DNA of 64,000 bases from Diadema setosum (lineage: Eukaryota > Echinodermata > Echinoidea > Diadematoida > Diadematidae), in the NCBI GenBank assembly GCA_033980235.1, contig CM067064.1:33573497-33637496 (forward strand). Direction: 5' to 3'. Position 1 is the stretch's first letter. Each line of letters begins with the position of its first letter. The position numbers were made by a program, and so were the translations under genes. Under the pieces are notes generated by a model. That model made no database searches. It was not told the DNA's origin and saw only the letters and a program-made list of their open reading frames with translations. Below, piece after piece: positions 35,201 to 41,880 of the stretch.

Positions 35201-37171
35201 CAGTCCATTGTAGTACCACATGTAGTAATGTGTATACAGCAACCTTTTCATTCTTACACTCAGTAACAGACCCCAAAATAGAGGTTTGTGTTTGCAAGAA
35301 TGAAATCATTTTCTTTTATAAATTCTTGGGATGATTTACCTAAATAATTATTAAGAAATGTATCAAGTATATATGTAATTCATGTGTGTTTGTGTAGGAG
35401 TTCTCATGGAGTTGGGAATCCCCCTTTCCTCCCGTAATTATATATATAAAAAAAATATCACGGTGAGATTGCGTCCGTATAATAGAGAGATCCGGATAAA
35501 GGGAGGCCGGATAATAGAGGTTCAACTGCAGTGTTGTGGTGCTCTCATAGCATAAGTGTGTAATGATGATAGGATATCCTGTTGTGATTTAAAAGCTATG
35601 CAGTGTAGGTGTAGCAGAGGTCTATTGGTGCTAATCTTGATTTATTTATTCCCTTTGCATCCTTACAACACAGGTCAGAAAAAAGAAAGAGTTCCGTGTT
35701 CAATGCTTTGCATTTCTTAAATTACACATTGTAGTTTCAAAAAACTTGGCTCCATTTGTGTGTAAGAACTAGACTTCTTATCCAAGCTGTCTTTACCAAT
35801 CTCTGGCAGATTCATCAGGGGGTTCCACCCCAGACCCCATCTCCACCAGTGGACCGTCAGTAACTACGGCAACAGGCAGTCACTTGGCATCATCATCAGT
35901 ATCGCCCATTTCCACTGATCCATCTCAAACCACTGTCCTGGACATTACATCCATGTTGAACACACGATCAGACGCAATTTCCTCCCAGACCTCCAACTGG
36001 ACATCTACGTCACCGCCGCCGTCCTCTGCATCGTTGACTGGGTCCACAGGCAGTGTGAGGAGACGACGAGATGTCAGCCCGCATCCTGGGGGAGGCTGCT
36101 ACCAGATGATACCAGCTGTGACCAGCACAGGTACTTGTCTGTCTGTGATCCTGGAGATTTTGTAATTTTATATTCACACAGAGATTTCAGTCTGGGCTTC
36201 AGTGTTTGCTTCGTTTTACTTAACATGTTCCCGAAATTTAATTGTAGATATTAACATTAATGGTGGTGATTTTATGTTCATTCGTCTTTGTAAAAGTGAC
36301 ACAACAATAAGAAACCCAGCCCATCTTCTTGTTGCCAATCTTTGTTTGTATCATTTGTGGATACTGTATCACAACGATTTACCCTACTTTACACAAGCTT
36401 ACAATGTTATGTACTGTATAAGCTGTATTTTCACGAAGGCTTAATTTTTGCAAATTTCCTGAGTCACTGTTGGACCGCAAATATAACAACACGTGAAAAT
36501 ATTGCCATGTGCTAGCTTAACAGTGCATTTAAGATAGCCTCGGCATTCATGTGCGAAAACAACATCTTGAGAAAATGTCCACGACCTCCTCATTCGGGAA
36601 AATATCTGTATGTGAAAATAACAGCTTATACAGTAGTAGGATGAGGATGAATCAGAACTTCACAGCCACATAACAGAGTAAAACAAAAGGTCCTGGCCCA
36701 TTATTTAGGATGAATAGAAGTTACAATTTGTTGCTTGTCTTCAGGCATTGTTGCTTGCAGTTCATATAGCGAGGATTTATACTTGTTAAATACAGTTGAG
36801 CAACACCATTTTATTTCACTACATTCTTTCTCACGCTGTGTTGTGTAGGTGTCATAGGTGATCTGGATAATGATGGATCATTGGAGCTAATAGTTCTGGT
36901 TAACATGCTGTCCACGGAAGAACGTGGTGACCAGTCCGTGTCCTCGACATCCGGTCCTCAGCAGCATCTCGCCATCCACCGATTCTGGCTGGAGGAGGCA
37001 GTGGACCAGAAGAATAGGCCCAGACTGGACCCCACCAAGACCTACCTCGATCCCGGCGTGGGGAATTCATCCTTCAGTGGTGACCTCTTTGGCCACTTTG
37101 ACCTCATGGAGACCAATGTCCAGTCTTGGTGGGGTTATATGGGTACAGATGGGAGCGGGTGGTACATGTAG
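4491..37171 (+). CDS. FAM234-family type II membrane protein (13 exons, 883 aa)
   Basis: Joined from exons 4491-4506, 7526-8152, 9045-9170, 9741-9932, 14597-14739, 17366-17543, 22620-22776, 29838-30008, 30766-30859, 32341-32514, 34541-34670, 35810-36130 and 36849-37171. All junctions are GT-AG and every phase agrees; the sum is 2652 nt. The protein has an acidic Lys/Glu/Asp-rich cytoplasmic region (1-175), one membrane span (~176-198, HHILAVV...LYFLV) followed by PCPCEP, like the IPCP motif after the span in vertebrate FAM234B, then an ectodomain. FG-GAP-like Ca-binding motifs occur at ~224 (DVNKDGMDD), 295 (DCNQDGQSD), 347 (DLDEDGVLD), 494 (DMTQDGTND), 545 (NDDSIPD) and 781 (DLDNDGSLE). About eight N-glycosylation sequons are present. 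The S/T/P-rich segment 670-750 ends in RRRR (753-756). Vertebrate members are ~550-620 aa, so this one is enlarged. Molecular function of the family is poorly known. FAM234A versus FAM234B orthology is not resolved here. Confidence 0.9.
4507..7525 (+). other. FAM234-like intron 1
   Basis: GTAAGA...TTTACAG intron of 3019 bp. It holds a tandem duplication of a ~30-bp AT-rich unit at 5283-5344 and several GGGGCC-containing repeats between 6340 and 6770. No other gene seen. Confidence 0.65.
7526..8152 (+). CDS. FAM234-like exon 2: cytoplasmic domain and membrane span
   Basis: Acceptor TTTACAG, donor CTGG|GTAATG. Encodes residues ~6-214: a highly charged E/K/D-rich segment, a basic ARKRKK patch, an acidic run of Glu (near the span) and the hydrophobic membrane helix. 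The largest exon of the gene. The positive-inside rule is not clearly obeyed because the residues just before the span are acidic; the type II orientation is taken from the family. Confidence 0.9.
8153..9044 (+). other. FAM234-like intron 2
   Basis: 892-bp GTAATG...TTTGCAG intron. Nothing recognisable inside. Confidence 0.75.
9045..9170 (+). CDS. FAM234-like exon 3: first FG-GAP-like motif
   Basis: Acceptor TTTTTTTGCAG, donor AGGA|GTAAGT. Encodes ASKSPVRLVDVNKDGMDDIV..., closely parallel to the post-membrane segment 'LADVNGDGLRDV' of vertebrate FAM234B. The DVNKDGMDD motif is a Ca-binding loop of the integrin-alpha FG-GAP type. Confidence 0.9.
9171..9740 (+). other. FAM234-like intron 3
   Basis: 570-bp intron, GTAAGT...ATCCAG. 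No repeat or gene recognised. Confidence 0.75.
9741..9932 (+). CDS. FAM234-like exon 4
   Basis: The acceptor CTATCCAG joins the leftover A of exon 3 to AC, making Asn of an N-V-T glycosylation site. Encodes residues 257-320 with NQT sequon and DCNQDGQSD motif; ends IDSKSG|GTAAGA. The blade pattern '...L-W-E-V-R...' then '...A-I-D-S-K-S-G' is typical of beta-propeller repeats. Confidence 0.9.
10080..10774. mobile_element. TIR DNA element, 23-bp TIRs (one mismatch)
   Basis: Left ATTGTGACCCTGCATCACAA (10080-) matches the reverse complement of the right end GTTTTGTGATGCACGGTCACAAT (10752-10774) at 22 of 23 positions. The interior encodes nothing, so it is non-autonomous. Lies in intron 4. Target duplication not resolved because the flanks are AT-rich. 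Confidence 0.75.
11381..12521. mobile_element. TIR DNA element, perfect 28-bp TIRs
   Basis: AGCTCAGGCGCGGTGGAGCA... at 11381-11408 is the exact reverse complement of 12494-12521. The 1141-bp interior has no transposase frame. Two related internal segments containing GTCGGAAAAAAACAGA occur at about 11793 and 12228. Non-autonomous element in intron 4; superfamily unknown. Confidence 0.85.
12781..13852. repeat. ~1.07-kb near-palindrome (foldback)
   Basis: TTAAAGATAAT at 12781 pairs with ATTATCTTTAA ending at 13852, and pairing continues inward (CTCATTTCTTAGTAATCATG with CATGATTACTAAGACATGAG; AGCTCTCCCAAGGTCCTC on the right with GAGGACCTTGGGAGAGCT on the left) to a loop of about 45 bp near 13256-13300. 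Each arm carries tandem copies of GCGACCAGCAGCCCCATACG units. The right arm alone has a ~66-bp hairpin insert (ATGGTTTCGTAC...GTACGAAACCAT, 13636-13700). Intron 4. Confidence 0.85.
14277..14489. mobile_element. MITE family 1 (TACTGTAAAAGTGGAAATTT ends)
   Basis: Left TACTGTAAAAGTGGAAATTT and right AAATATCCACTTTTATAGTA form imperfect TIRs. The interior is rich in TTCGCG/CGCGAA words. The same element occurs inverted at 56437-56623 and as a split copy at 39781-41425. Confidence 0.75.
14597..14739 (+). CDS. FAM234-like exon 5: DLDEDGVLD motif
   Basis: Acceptor CTCATTTCAG, donor CAA|GTGAGT. Encodes residues 321-368, GDVLWTADPAV...SQDLDEDGVLDLVV. This is the best match to vertebrate FAM234B ('LPDLDEDGVRDLVV'). 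Exon ends in phase 0. Confidence 0.92.
14740..17365 (+). other. FAM234-like intron 5
   Basis: 2626-bp intron GTGAGT...CCCTAG. Contains R1 copy 2 (16478-17232). The remainder has no recognised feature apart from short homopolymer runs near 16110 and 16260. Confidence 0.7.
16478..17232 (-). repeat. Dispersed repeat R1, copy 2 (longest, inverted)
   Basis: Read on the minus strand it runs CATTCTCTTGAA-side first: GATCTGCCGCGCAGATAGG, GGTAATTACTTTTCGCCATC, CAGATTGCTCAGCAAGACGG, TGTGGAATTCTTTTGTACAT, ending AACCTCCTTGG. The same order of blocks, with internal deletions, is seen at 48660-49140 on the + strand. No coding potential. Confidence 0.8.
17366..17543 (+). CDS. FAM234-like exon 6
   Basis: Acceptor GTGCCCCCTAG, donor CAAG|GTGTGT. 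Residues 369-427: VNATEPGRLLLLSGKTGRSF...CPPVVYQATEDSPQQVVFGSGTANSQ. N-A-T is a glycosylation site. The 'LLLLSGKTG' strand matches the 'LLVSGRTG' strand of vertebrate FAM234B. Confidence 0.9.
17544..22619 (+). other. FAM234-like intron 6
   Basis: 5076-bp intron GTGTGT...CCCCAG holding HINE-like element A and a poly-T run at ~19988-20019. From 19400 to 22619 I see no gene or bounded repeat. Confidence 0.7.
17951..19397 (+). mobile_element. HINE/Helentron-like element A
   Basis: 5' end ATGCCTCCGCC folds with GGCGGAGGCAT at 19361-19372. Next comes a (CCGT)n tract (18000-18030), then 152-bp tandem repeats from 18161 (three close copies, then decayed ones to ~18960). The 3' end is a GTCGC..GCGAC stem followed by ATTTCTAG. 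A 3' hairpin followed by CTRR is the hallmark of rolling-circle transposons. No Rep/helicase frame, so non-autonomous. Repeats carry tandem AGGTCA words. Intron 6. Confidence 0.65.
22620..22776 (+). CDS. FAM234-like exon 7
   Basis: Acceptor CTCCCCAG, donor TTGAG|GTAGGA. Residues 428-479: SMWMVELDHLLCHVTGTDCTSEVQ then a basic NKRRSIRRSD loop and a STYLTSN-type strand. The leftover AG joins A of exon 8 to give Arg. Two cysteines may form a local disulphide (inference). Confidence 0.88.
22833..23035. mobile_element. MITE family 2, copy 1
   Basis: AGCTGTTATTATCGCGAGGG ... TTCGCGAAAAATATCTGTAG. Related copies, with clearer TACTGTAT ends, are at 30054-30347, 36412-36635 and (inverted) 41583-41808. 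Non-coding. Intron 7. Confidence 0.6.
23304..23651. repeat. Dispersed ~347-bp repeat R2, copy 1
   Basis: Starts GTGGTCCAC and ends GTGGACCAC (inverted ends). The whole 347 bp aligns with 42326-42669 in the same orientation: ...CAGCATGTCGCTTCAACATG..., ...GAGAAACATCAAACTA.... MITE-like, no coding capacity. Intron 7. Confidence 0.7.
24666..25947 (+). mobile_element. HINE/Helentron-like element B, nested in Tc1 element
   Basis: 5' TGTCCCCGCCGAACG pairs with CGGCGGGGACA at 25911-25921. A (CGTC/CGTG)n tract sits at 24715-24785. Then about seven copies of a 158-bp unit follow (landmark TATATTG at 24931, 25089, 25247, 25405, 25563, 25721, 25878). The 3' end is an ATTACGC-ACC-GCGTAAT hairpin followed by TTCTAC. 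No open frame of size. Each unit carries several TGACCTTTGACC words. Confidence 0.7.
26178..26220. repeat. (CA)n microsatellite
   Basis: About 18 CA units with one interruption, inside the Tc1/mariner element. Confidence 0.9.
26430..26635 (-). pseudogene. Tc1-type transposase C-terminal fragment (broken)
   Basis: The minus strand reads MDWPSCSPDLNPIEHFWDQL, the conserved block around the third catalytic acidic residue of Tc1 transposases (W-P-[AS]-x-S-P-D-L-N-P-I-E-x-x-W). It runs into an in-frame TAG at 26511-26513. Downstream, after a frame change, LINSMRTRCQAVVQALGSFT follows, the usual Tc1 C-terminal end ('LIxSMRRRCQAV...GGHTRY'). The first two catalytic Asp regions are not found. Dead copy. 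Confidence 0.85.
27575..27720. repeat. (ATTA)n / (ATTC)n tetranucleotide repeats
   Basis: Tandem ATTA units change into ATTC/ATCC units. Simple-sequence repeat in intron 7. Confidence 0.9.
27721..29837 (+). other. FAM234-like intron 7, 3' part
   Basis: No bounded repeat or gene recognised. Intron 7 overall runs 22777-29837 (7061 bp), from GTAGGA to CCTGCAG. The open frame on the minus strand at 28814-29176 has no domain and no splice context. Confidence 0.6.
29838..30008 (+). CDS. FAM234-like exon 8: DMTQDGTND motif
   Basis: Acceptor CTCCCCTGCAG, donor CTAAG|GTAGAT. Residues 480-536: GDGVGFQQPAIVADMTQDGT... then TVVNGTSMQELWNVTDYAPS. NGT and NVT are glycosylation sites. The pattern 'P-x-I-x-D-x-[TN]-x-D-G-x-x-D-L-I' is a full FG-GAP-like repeat. 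Confidence 0.92.
30054..30347. mobile_element. MITE family 2, copy 2
   Basis: TACTGTATACGCTGAATATT at the left pairs with ...GCGTATACAGTA at the right. A short (AAAT)n tract interrupts the interior near 30230-30280. Intron 8. Confidence 0.65.
30766..30859 (+). CDS. FAM234-like exon 9
   Basis: Acceptor TCCATCCACAG, donor GATGTG|GTAGGT. Residues 537-568: SLPAPGHFNDDSIPDILLHL... The motif FNDDSIPDILL matches 'FTDDQTLDFLL' of vertebrate FAM234B at the same place in the protein. Confidence 0.9.
31255..32264 (+). mobile_element. HINE/Helentron-like element C
   Basis: 5' AGCTCACCTGAG pairs with CTCAGGTGAGC near 32230-32240. A CGTC/CGTG microsatellite lies at ~31310-31340. Then three ~310-bp units follow (landmark GTAGCATCCCTAGGGGG at 31407, 31724, 32033). 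The 3' end is the hairpin AGACCCGCGGGTCT followed by CTTGTTAG. Non-coding. Intron 9. Confidence 0.6.
32341..32514 (+). CDS. FAM234-like exon 10
   Basis: Acceptor CTGCCTTTTCCAG, donor CAGAG|GTATTT. Residues 569-626: VVILDGRNGKELWRTVSM... then DAFTFWLRSQDEGE. 'VVxLDGxxGxxLW' matches 'MVVDGDSGSIVW' and 'VFLFWAEG' of vertebrate FAM234B. Phase 0 at both ends. Confidence 0.92.
32627..33513 (+). mobile_element. HINE/Helentron-like element D
   Basis: 5' TATACCCCCGCCAAACG pairs with GTTTGGCGGTGGTATA at 33471-33486. A (GGTCGGGC)n tract fills 32676-32762. About four ~160-bp units follow (TTGCGTCGCGAACT at 32776 and 32935, then degraded). The 3' end is a GTCGC-TGTA-GCGAC hairpin then ATTTCTAG, the same tail as element A. 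Intron 10. Confidence 0.7.
33811..34310 (+). mobile_element. HINE/Helentron-like element E (short)
   Basis: 5' ACCTCCGCCAAGG pairs with CTTGGCGGAGGT at 34274-34285. No long microsatellite. The 3' end is a GCACT-CTCAA-AGTGC hairpin followed by TTTTCTAG. It lies about 300 bp after element D in the same orientation. Intron 10. Confidence 0.6.
34541..34670 (+). CDS. FAM234-like exon 11
   Basis: Acceptor CACTTCTCACAG, donor CAGCA|GTACGT. Residues 627-669: ASNGDWCSDFAASLSTLRLV...SASSYVYYS. Leftover A plus AT of exon 12 gives the Asn of an N-S-S site. Confidence 0.85.
34790..34953. repeat. CAGTGGCGGATC-family fragment
   Basis: GGGGCGCAGTGCCCACCCCC... and a right end CTTGATCCGCCACTGG. Resembles the GC-rich ends of 2876-3049 and 42824-43559, but the left end is degraded. 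Intron 11. Confidence 0.4.
35092..35528. mobile_element. pogo/Tigger-like MITE
   Basis: Left CAGTTGAACCTCTCGTATCC and right GGATAATAGAGGTTCAACTG are imperfect TIRs. CAGT[TC]GAACCTCTATTATCCGG is the recognised Tigger/pogo end type. TA precedes the left end. The interior lacks a transposase frame. Intron 11. Confidence 0.8.
35810..36130 (+). CDS. FAM234-like exon 12: Ser/Thr-rich insert and RRRR site
   Basis: Acceptor CTCTGGCAG, donor CACAG|GTACTT. Residues 670-776. The first ~80 residues are Ser/Thr/Pro-rich with NSS and NWT sequons, a likely O-glycosylated stalk. Then SVRRRRDVS (753-756), which fits the furin R-x-[KR]-R rule, then a return to fold-like sequence GGGCYQMIPAV. Not present at this size in the vertebrate proteins I recall. 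Cleavage is an inference. Confidence 0.85.
36412..36635. mobile_element. MITE family 2, copy 3
   Basis: TACTGTATAAGCTGT at the left and ACAGCTTATACAGTA at the right are perfect 15-bp TIRs. The interior matches 22833-23035 and 41583-41808. Intron 12. Confidence 0.8.
36849..37171 (+). CDS. FAM234-like exon 13 (last coding exon)
   Basis: Acceptor TTGTGTAG; stop TAG at 37169-37171. Residues 777-883: GVIGDLDNDGSLELIVLVNM..., a last FG-GAP-like motif, then a C-terminal segment with GNSSFSG glycosylation site and a Trp/Gly/Tyr-rich end (SWWGYMGTDGSGWYM). A clear polyadenylation signal was not identified close to the stop. Confidence 0.9.
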
Positions 37172-39780
37172 CAAATATGATATATGTATCTTCAAGGCAG
37201 ATTCTACTCCAGCATTCAACAGTATGGCTCATAGTGTTACATGAACGTATATTATGTGCACACCATTGGTATCGGTTAAAATGTCTATGTAACTTTGTTT
37301 ATTTCGTGTGAGTTGAGGTATTGCTCTGTTGATGATATAAGACAGTGAGTTTGGTTGTTGTTTTTTTTTTTTTCTTTTTGGTTGAAATGTAAGGAGTCAG
37401 TGCTTGTTAGCTAAAAGTTTGGAGTTATTGAGCATTACTATTGCTTTGTTATTGAGCATTTTGGGGAAAAATTGTCATGGTACAATATGTTGTGTGCAGT
37501 TTAATCATGATGGGCATCTTGTATTTAACATGTGCTTTATTTAAGTGGGCATCAGATTATCTATATATTTCTTTTTTTTTTCCATGTATGCTCAGAGGGA
37601 ATTGATGTTATACTGTGGTGGTCTTGATTAACTAAAACACATGAGATGATACCTCAAGCATAACTCCACTGTGTAATAAGAGAGAAAGAACACGAGAAAA
37701 AAAAAAGAAGGAAAGAAAGAAAGAAACAGGGAAACTGAAACCTGGCAGTATTAGTATGTTCATCAAGTGAATGGTTTCTTACCTACTCTCAAAAAAAAAA
37801 AAAAAAAAAAGAGATTGGGATGCAGTATTAAATTTCAAAGAAGATATTCCTGTACATGTTGTAAGAAGGCCTCAAAGTCAAGTCCTCCTGTTCTTTTGAT
37901 TTCTCCTGAAGATAACAGTTACTGGCTGTTTTCTGCAAAAAGTTGTTTGTGTTTTCATATTGTATCTCAAGATTTCCATGGTTTTATCAAGTCCACAAAT
38001 AGTTTGAATTTGTGTTCATGGTGTGGAATAATCCTGTTGTCTGTGTAGCTGGCTTTCATTGAACTGTAGTGGAGATATTGTTTTGTGTTGGGATGAAATG
38101 CACTGTACACTTGGTCTTAAAGAGGTCTTTAAAGGTAGGGAATCTCATTTGCATGCCTCAAATGAAGAGTTATATAAATACAGTGGTATGTTGAAGAGAG
38201 TATCAATTTAGAAACTCCCATAAAGTATTGAAAGTGGAAGGTAACATTTAGTACATTTTTATTGACCGTAAGATTTTGAATTGAATTTTTTTCGGGGCTC
38301 ACCGTAAATTCCAGTACATTACTAGGCTACCTTTGCAGACCCATGCACTGCATGTGTGTCTATCATGTATATTTTGTGAAGAAAGTTCATCAAAACTTAC
38401 AAACATTTCTATATACATTCTTGCCACACACTCTATATGTTATTACATCAGCTCTTATTACTTTTAGATTTGTGTTTATAGATAAAAGATACAGAAGACA
38501 GCAACAAAAAGGCTTAAGTGTGGCTGACACACAGAACTACTGAGTAGTTGAGTTTTGTGCATTATTCAAATTGTAGATGACTGTTGACTTCCAAATTTCT
38601 CAGCAGTGGCCTAAACAAGTCCCCTAAGGTTCATATATAATGTTTTGCTGCATTTTGGGAGGTCTGTAATAGGTATCCCCTACCTTTAAGCCTGCTTTTG
38701 ATGGTACCGGTAGTCTTATCTTGCTGGTTAATTTATCTCATGTTGTAAGGGGGATTATTTAATCAAAACAGCAAACAACTTAATGGCCAAAAAGTTTGAA
38801 TTATTCAAGGCAAGATAAAACATCAAAATACTTGTTCATTCTTGAGCAGAAGAGAACAGGAAAAAAAAGCATCTATATGATTTACATATGTGCAGGAGAC
38901 TTTTATCGGACATATGAAGCAATTGGAATGAAAGGGGTATAAAAAGGGAAGATGGAAATAAGAGAGATTACTATAATCCCTCTTTCCTTAAGAGAGAAGC
39001 AAATGAAACATCAAACTTGAAGGCACAAAGGAAATTATGCATCACAAGATGAAAAGAAATGAGCTTGCTGCTAAACAGCACCCTTTTCTTAGTTGTCTTT
39101 GTTTAGATGAATTGCATTTGAAAGGGTATTAATTGTTCACCCCAATGCAGTTTCTTCTGTTGACACACCCCCATTGAAAGTGAGTGTATTAGGAGAGATC
39201 ATGCAGAATTTTTCCGCAAGCAATAGTTCATTTTTGTGAGAGGATAAGGCATAGTGTCTTTGCGTACATTCTCTTTATATCTACCGATTTTTCTCTCTGT
39301 TGCACTTTCTGTACCTTCTGTATTATTTTACCTTTTATTTCAGAGAAACTGTCAGTTGTCATAAATCAGTTCTTACCAGTTGAATCTTCAATTCAAGGAA
39401 TGGCTAGAAATCTGGAGTTCTGGGGCTGACCCAGGGAAAAATGAAAATTGAATTCAAAAAAGAAATAAAAACACTGCAAGAGAGCAATATACTGCAATAA
39501 AATATATATACAAAACAGTCATTTCTTGTATTTTTGATTATCATTGAAAGTATTTTTCCAAATAATTCAAAAGAATCCAACATTAGCATTTACATGTAAA
39601 CATATTCTATATTTATAGCATGGAAGAATCTTGCTATCAATTGTCATGAGCGGTGTGGCAGCCTTTCTGGTGTTGGAGTAGATGATAGAATAAATATATA
39701 TGCAAGAAAAGAAGATTACCTGTATGATGTGATGAAATGGTTGTGTCGTTTCATATTCAGTTGGAGAGTTTATGATATGG
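37172..39780 (+). other. FAM234-like 3' UTR / intergenic
   Basis: AT-rich, with poly-A runs at ~37696 and 37791-37811. AATAAA-type words first occur far downstream (e.g. ~39492 and ~39691), so the transcript end is not fixed. No further gene seen. Confidence 0.45.
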
Positions 39781-39816
39781 TACTGTAAAAGTGGAAATGT
39801 TTGTGCAAGTAATTTT

Positions 39817-41352
39817 TGTCTCGCCCACCGGAGGTGAAGGCGAGACTAAGGGATCCAAATGGCGTCCGTCCGTCGTCCGTCCGTCGTCCGTCGTCCGTCC
39901 GTCGTCCGTCGTCCGTCACAAATGTTAAAGTTTACCTGCAAGACTCTCTTATGATGCATAACTTGGCAACTGTTACAGCAATGGTAGCCACACTTGGGTG
40001 ATAGAAGCACTAGGGGTATCTTCATGTTATGGTGTTGTCAGAGGTCATGTGATGATGTCAAAGGTCATTTGAGGTCATATATTAAAGAGTATGTGCAAGA
40101 CTCTTTTCTACGTTAAAGTTTACCTGCAAGACTCTCTTTTGACAAATAACTTCACATAAGTTGCTTGGATTACAACCTAACTTGGGTCATAGATGCACTG
40201 GGGGTACCTTCATGTCATGGTGCCATTGGAGGTCACAGGATAAGGTCAAAGGTCATTTGAGGTCATACGTTAAAGTTTACTTGCAAGACTCTCTTATCAC
40301 ACGTAACTCGACCCATGTTGCTGCAATGGCAATCAAACTTGGGTGATGGATGCACTGGGGGTACCTTCATGTTATGGTGCCGTAAGAGGTCACATGATAA
40401 GGTCAAAGGTCATTTGAGGTCATACGTTAAAGTTTACTTGCAAGACTCTCTTATCACACGTAACTCAGCACATGTTGCTACAATGGAACTGGAATTCCCT
40501 GTGGAACTGGAATTCCCTGTCGTCAGACATTGTTTCTGCGCCATCTGTGGGATCATTTCGAAACCGTCTAACGGTTGATCACAGTGGCTAGTTGTTTTCG
40601 TCAAATTTTCTATGTGGTTGTAAATATCTGTAAATAAATTGTATTATAATGTAAATAGCACCAGTCTGCAAGAATCTTCAGGCTATTGAAGGAGGCAGAC
40701 TTAACCAGAAGAAGAAGAAGAAGAATGGCAATCAAACTTGGGTGATGGTAGATGTCTCTTGGGAAGTTAAAGGTAGCCACAAGGTCAAAGGTTACAGACA
40801 GGGGTCAATGAACTTTTAGGGCCCAATGTTAAGTTTTTAGGGCGCATTTCGTTTATGGCTCACAACTTTTGATCCCTTTGTCTGTTTGTGACCAAACTTG
40901 GATGGAAGATGTCCCTTGGGGAGGTGAAGGTCGTCACAAGGTCAAAGGTCACAGACAGGGGTCAACAAACTTTTAGGGCCCAATGTTATGTTTTAAGAGC
41001 GCGTTTTGATTGTGGCTCCTAACTTTTGATCCCTATGCCCGTTTGTGACCAAACTTGGACGGTAGATGTCCCTTGGGAGTTAAAGGTCATCACAAGGTCA
41101 AAGGTCATAGAAAGGGGTCAAGAAATTTTTAGGGCCCAATGTTAAGTTTTTATGGCGCGTTTCGATTATGGCTCATTACTTTTGATCCCTTTGTCCATTT
41201 GTGACCAAACTTGGATGGTAAATGTCCCTTAGGGTGGTGAAGGTCACCACAAGGTCAAAGGTCATAAGCAGGTCAATTAACTTCTGGGAGTTATAAAAGA
41301 TATTAATTTCTTGTACACAAATGGGCGAGACACAATTTGGCGATTGCCTTGT
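39817..41352 (+). mobile_element. HINE/Helentron-like element F
   Basis: 5' TGTCTCGCCCA (39817-39827) is the exact inverse of TGGGCGAGACA (41322-41332). A (CGTC)n tract lies at 39865-39920. ~157-bp units follow (GTTAAAGTTTACTTGCAAGA at 40269 and 40426), then a second repeat class near 40730-41280. A short GGCGATTGCC hairpin then TTGTTT closes the 3' end. Units carry AGGTCAAAGGTCA words. Non-coding. Confidence 0.6.
40487..40723 (+). mobile_element. Retroposon 3' fragment with (GAA)n tail
   Basis: Interrupts a repeat unit of element F between CTACAATGG and AATGGCAATCAAAC, with AATGG or CAATGG duplicated at the borders. The insert ends in AGAAGAAGAAGAAG, a simple A-rich tail as in non-LTR retroposons. 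It starts with a tandem AACTGGAATTCCCTGT doublet. No reverse transcriptase remains, so it is a 5'-truncated LINE or a SINE. Confidence 0.6.
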
Positions 41353-41582
41353 TTGTTGTTGTTGTGCTGAGCCTGGTAAGATAAAGCTTGCCTGTTTTTA
41401 ATTACACGAAAATATCCACTTTTTCATTATCATTCAATTCACACTGACACATTGACACATGGACCAAAGGATCAAAAAGAAATATAATTCATGTTTATCA
41501 CAGAAATTTATCTTTCCATCTACAGAACTTTTAGCAGCAGCAATGTCAATGAATAATTGACCTGATTTTGATTGATTTGTGG

Positions 41583-41808
41583 TACTGTATATGCTGTTAT
41601 TTTTGCGTACAGATATTTTTCGCGAATGAGGGGATCACAGACATTTTCGCGAGATGTTGTTTTCGCGAATTGATGCAGAGCTCTTCATAAGCGCGCTATT
41701 ACCTTAGCGCACGGTAACATTTTCGCGTGTTGTTAAATTCGCGGACCATGTGTGATTTGCGAAATTTGCGAAAATTAAACCCTCGCCAAAATAACAGCTT
41801 ATACAGTA
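41583..41808. mobile_element. MITE family 2, copy 4 (inverted)
   Basis: TACTGTATATGCTGTTATTT ... AATAACAGCTTATACAGTA, with interior TTCGCGAGATGTTGTTTTCG. Reverse orientation to the copy at 36412-36635. Confidence 0.75.
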
Positions 41809-41857
41809 TGCATTTTACAGCAGAGAGAAAGGAGAGAGAGATAGACAGGCAGATAGG

Positions 41858-41880
41858 AGAGAGAGAGAGAGAGAGAGAGA
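41858..41880. repeat. (GA)n microsatellite
   Basis: Short GA tract inside GA-rich DNA at 41820-41900. Confidence 0.8.

Larger units (their letters stand above)
39781..41425. mobile_element. MITE family 1, split by element F
   Basis: The left end TACTGTAAAAGTGGAAATGT (39781) stops after ~36 bp. The right end, ...TACACGAAAATATCCACTTTT, resumes at about 41400. The 1.5 kb between them is HINE-like element F. The order fixes the relative age: MITE first, F later. Confidence 0.65.
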
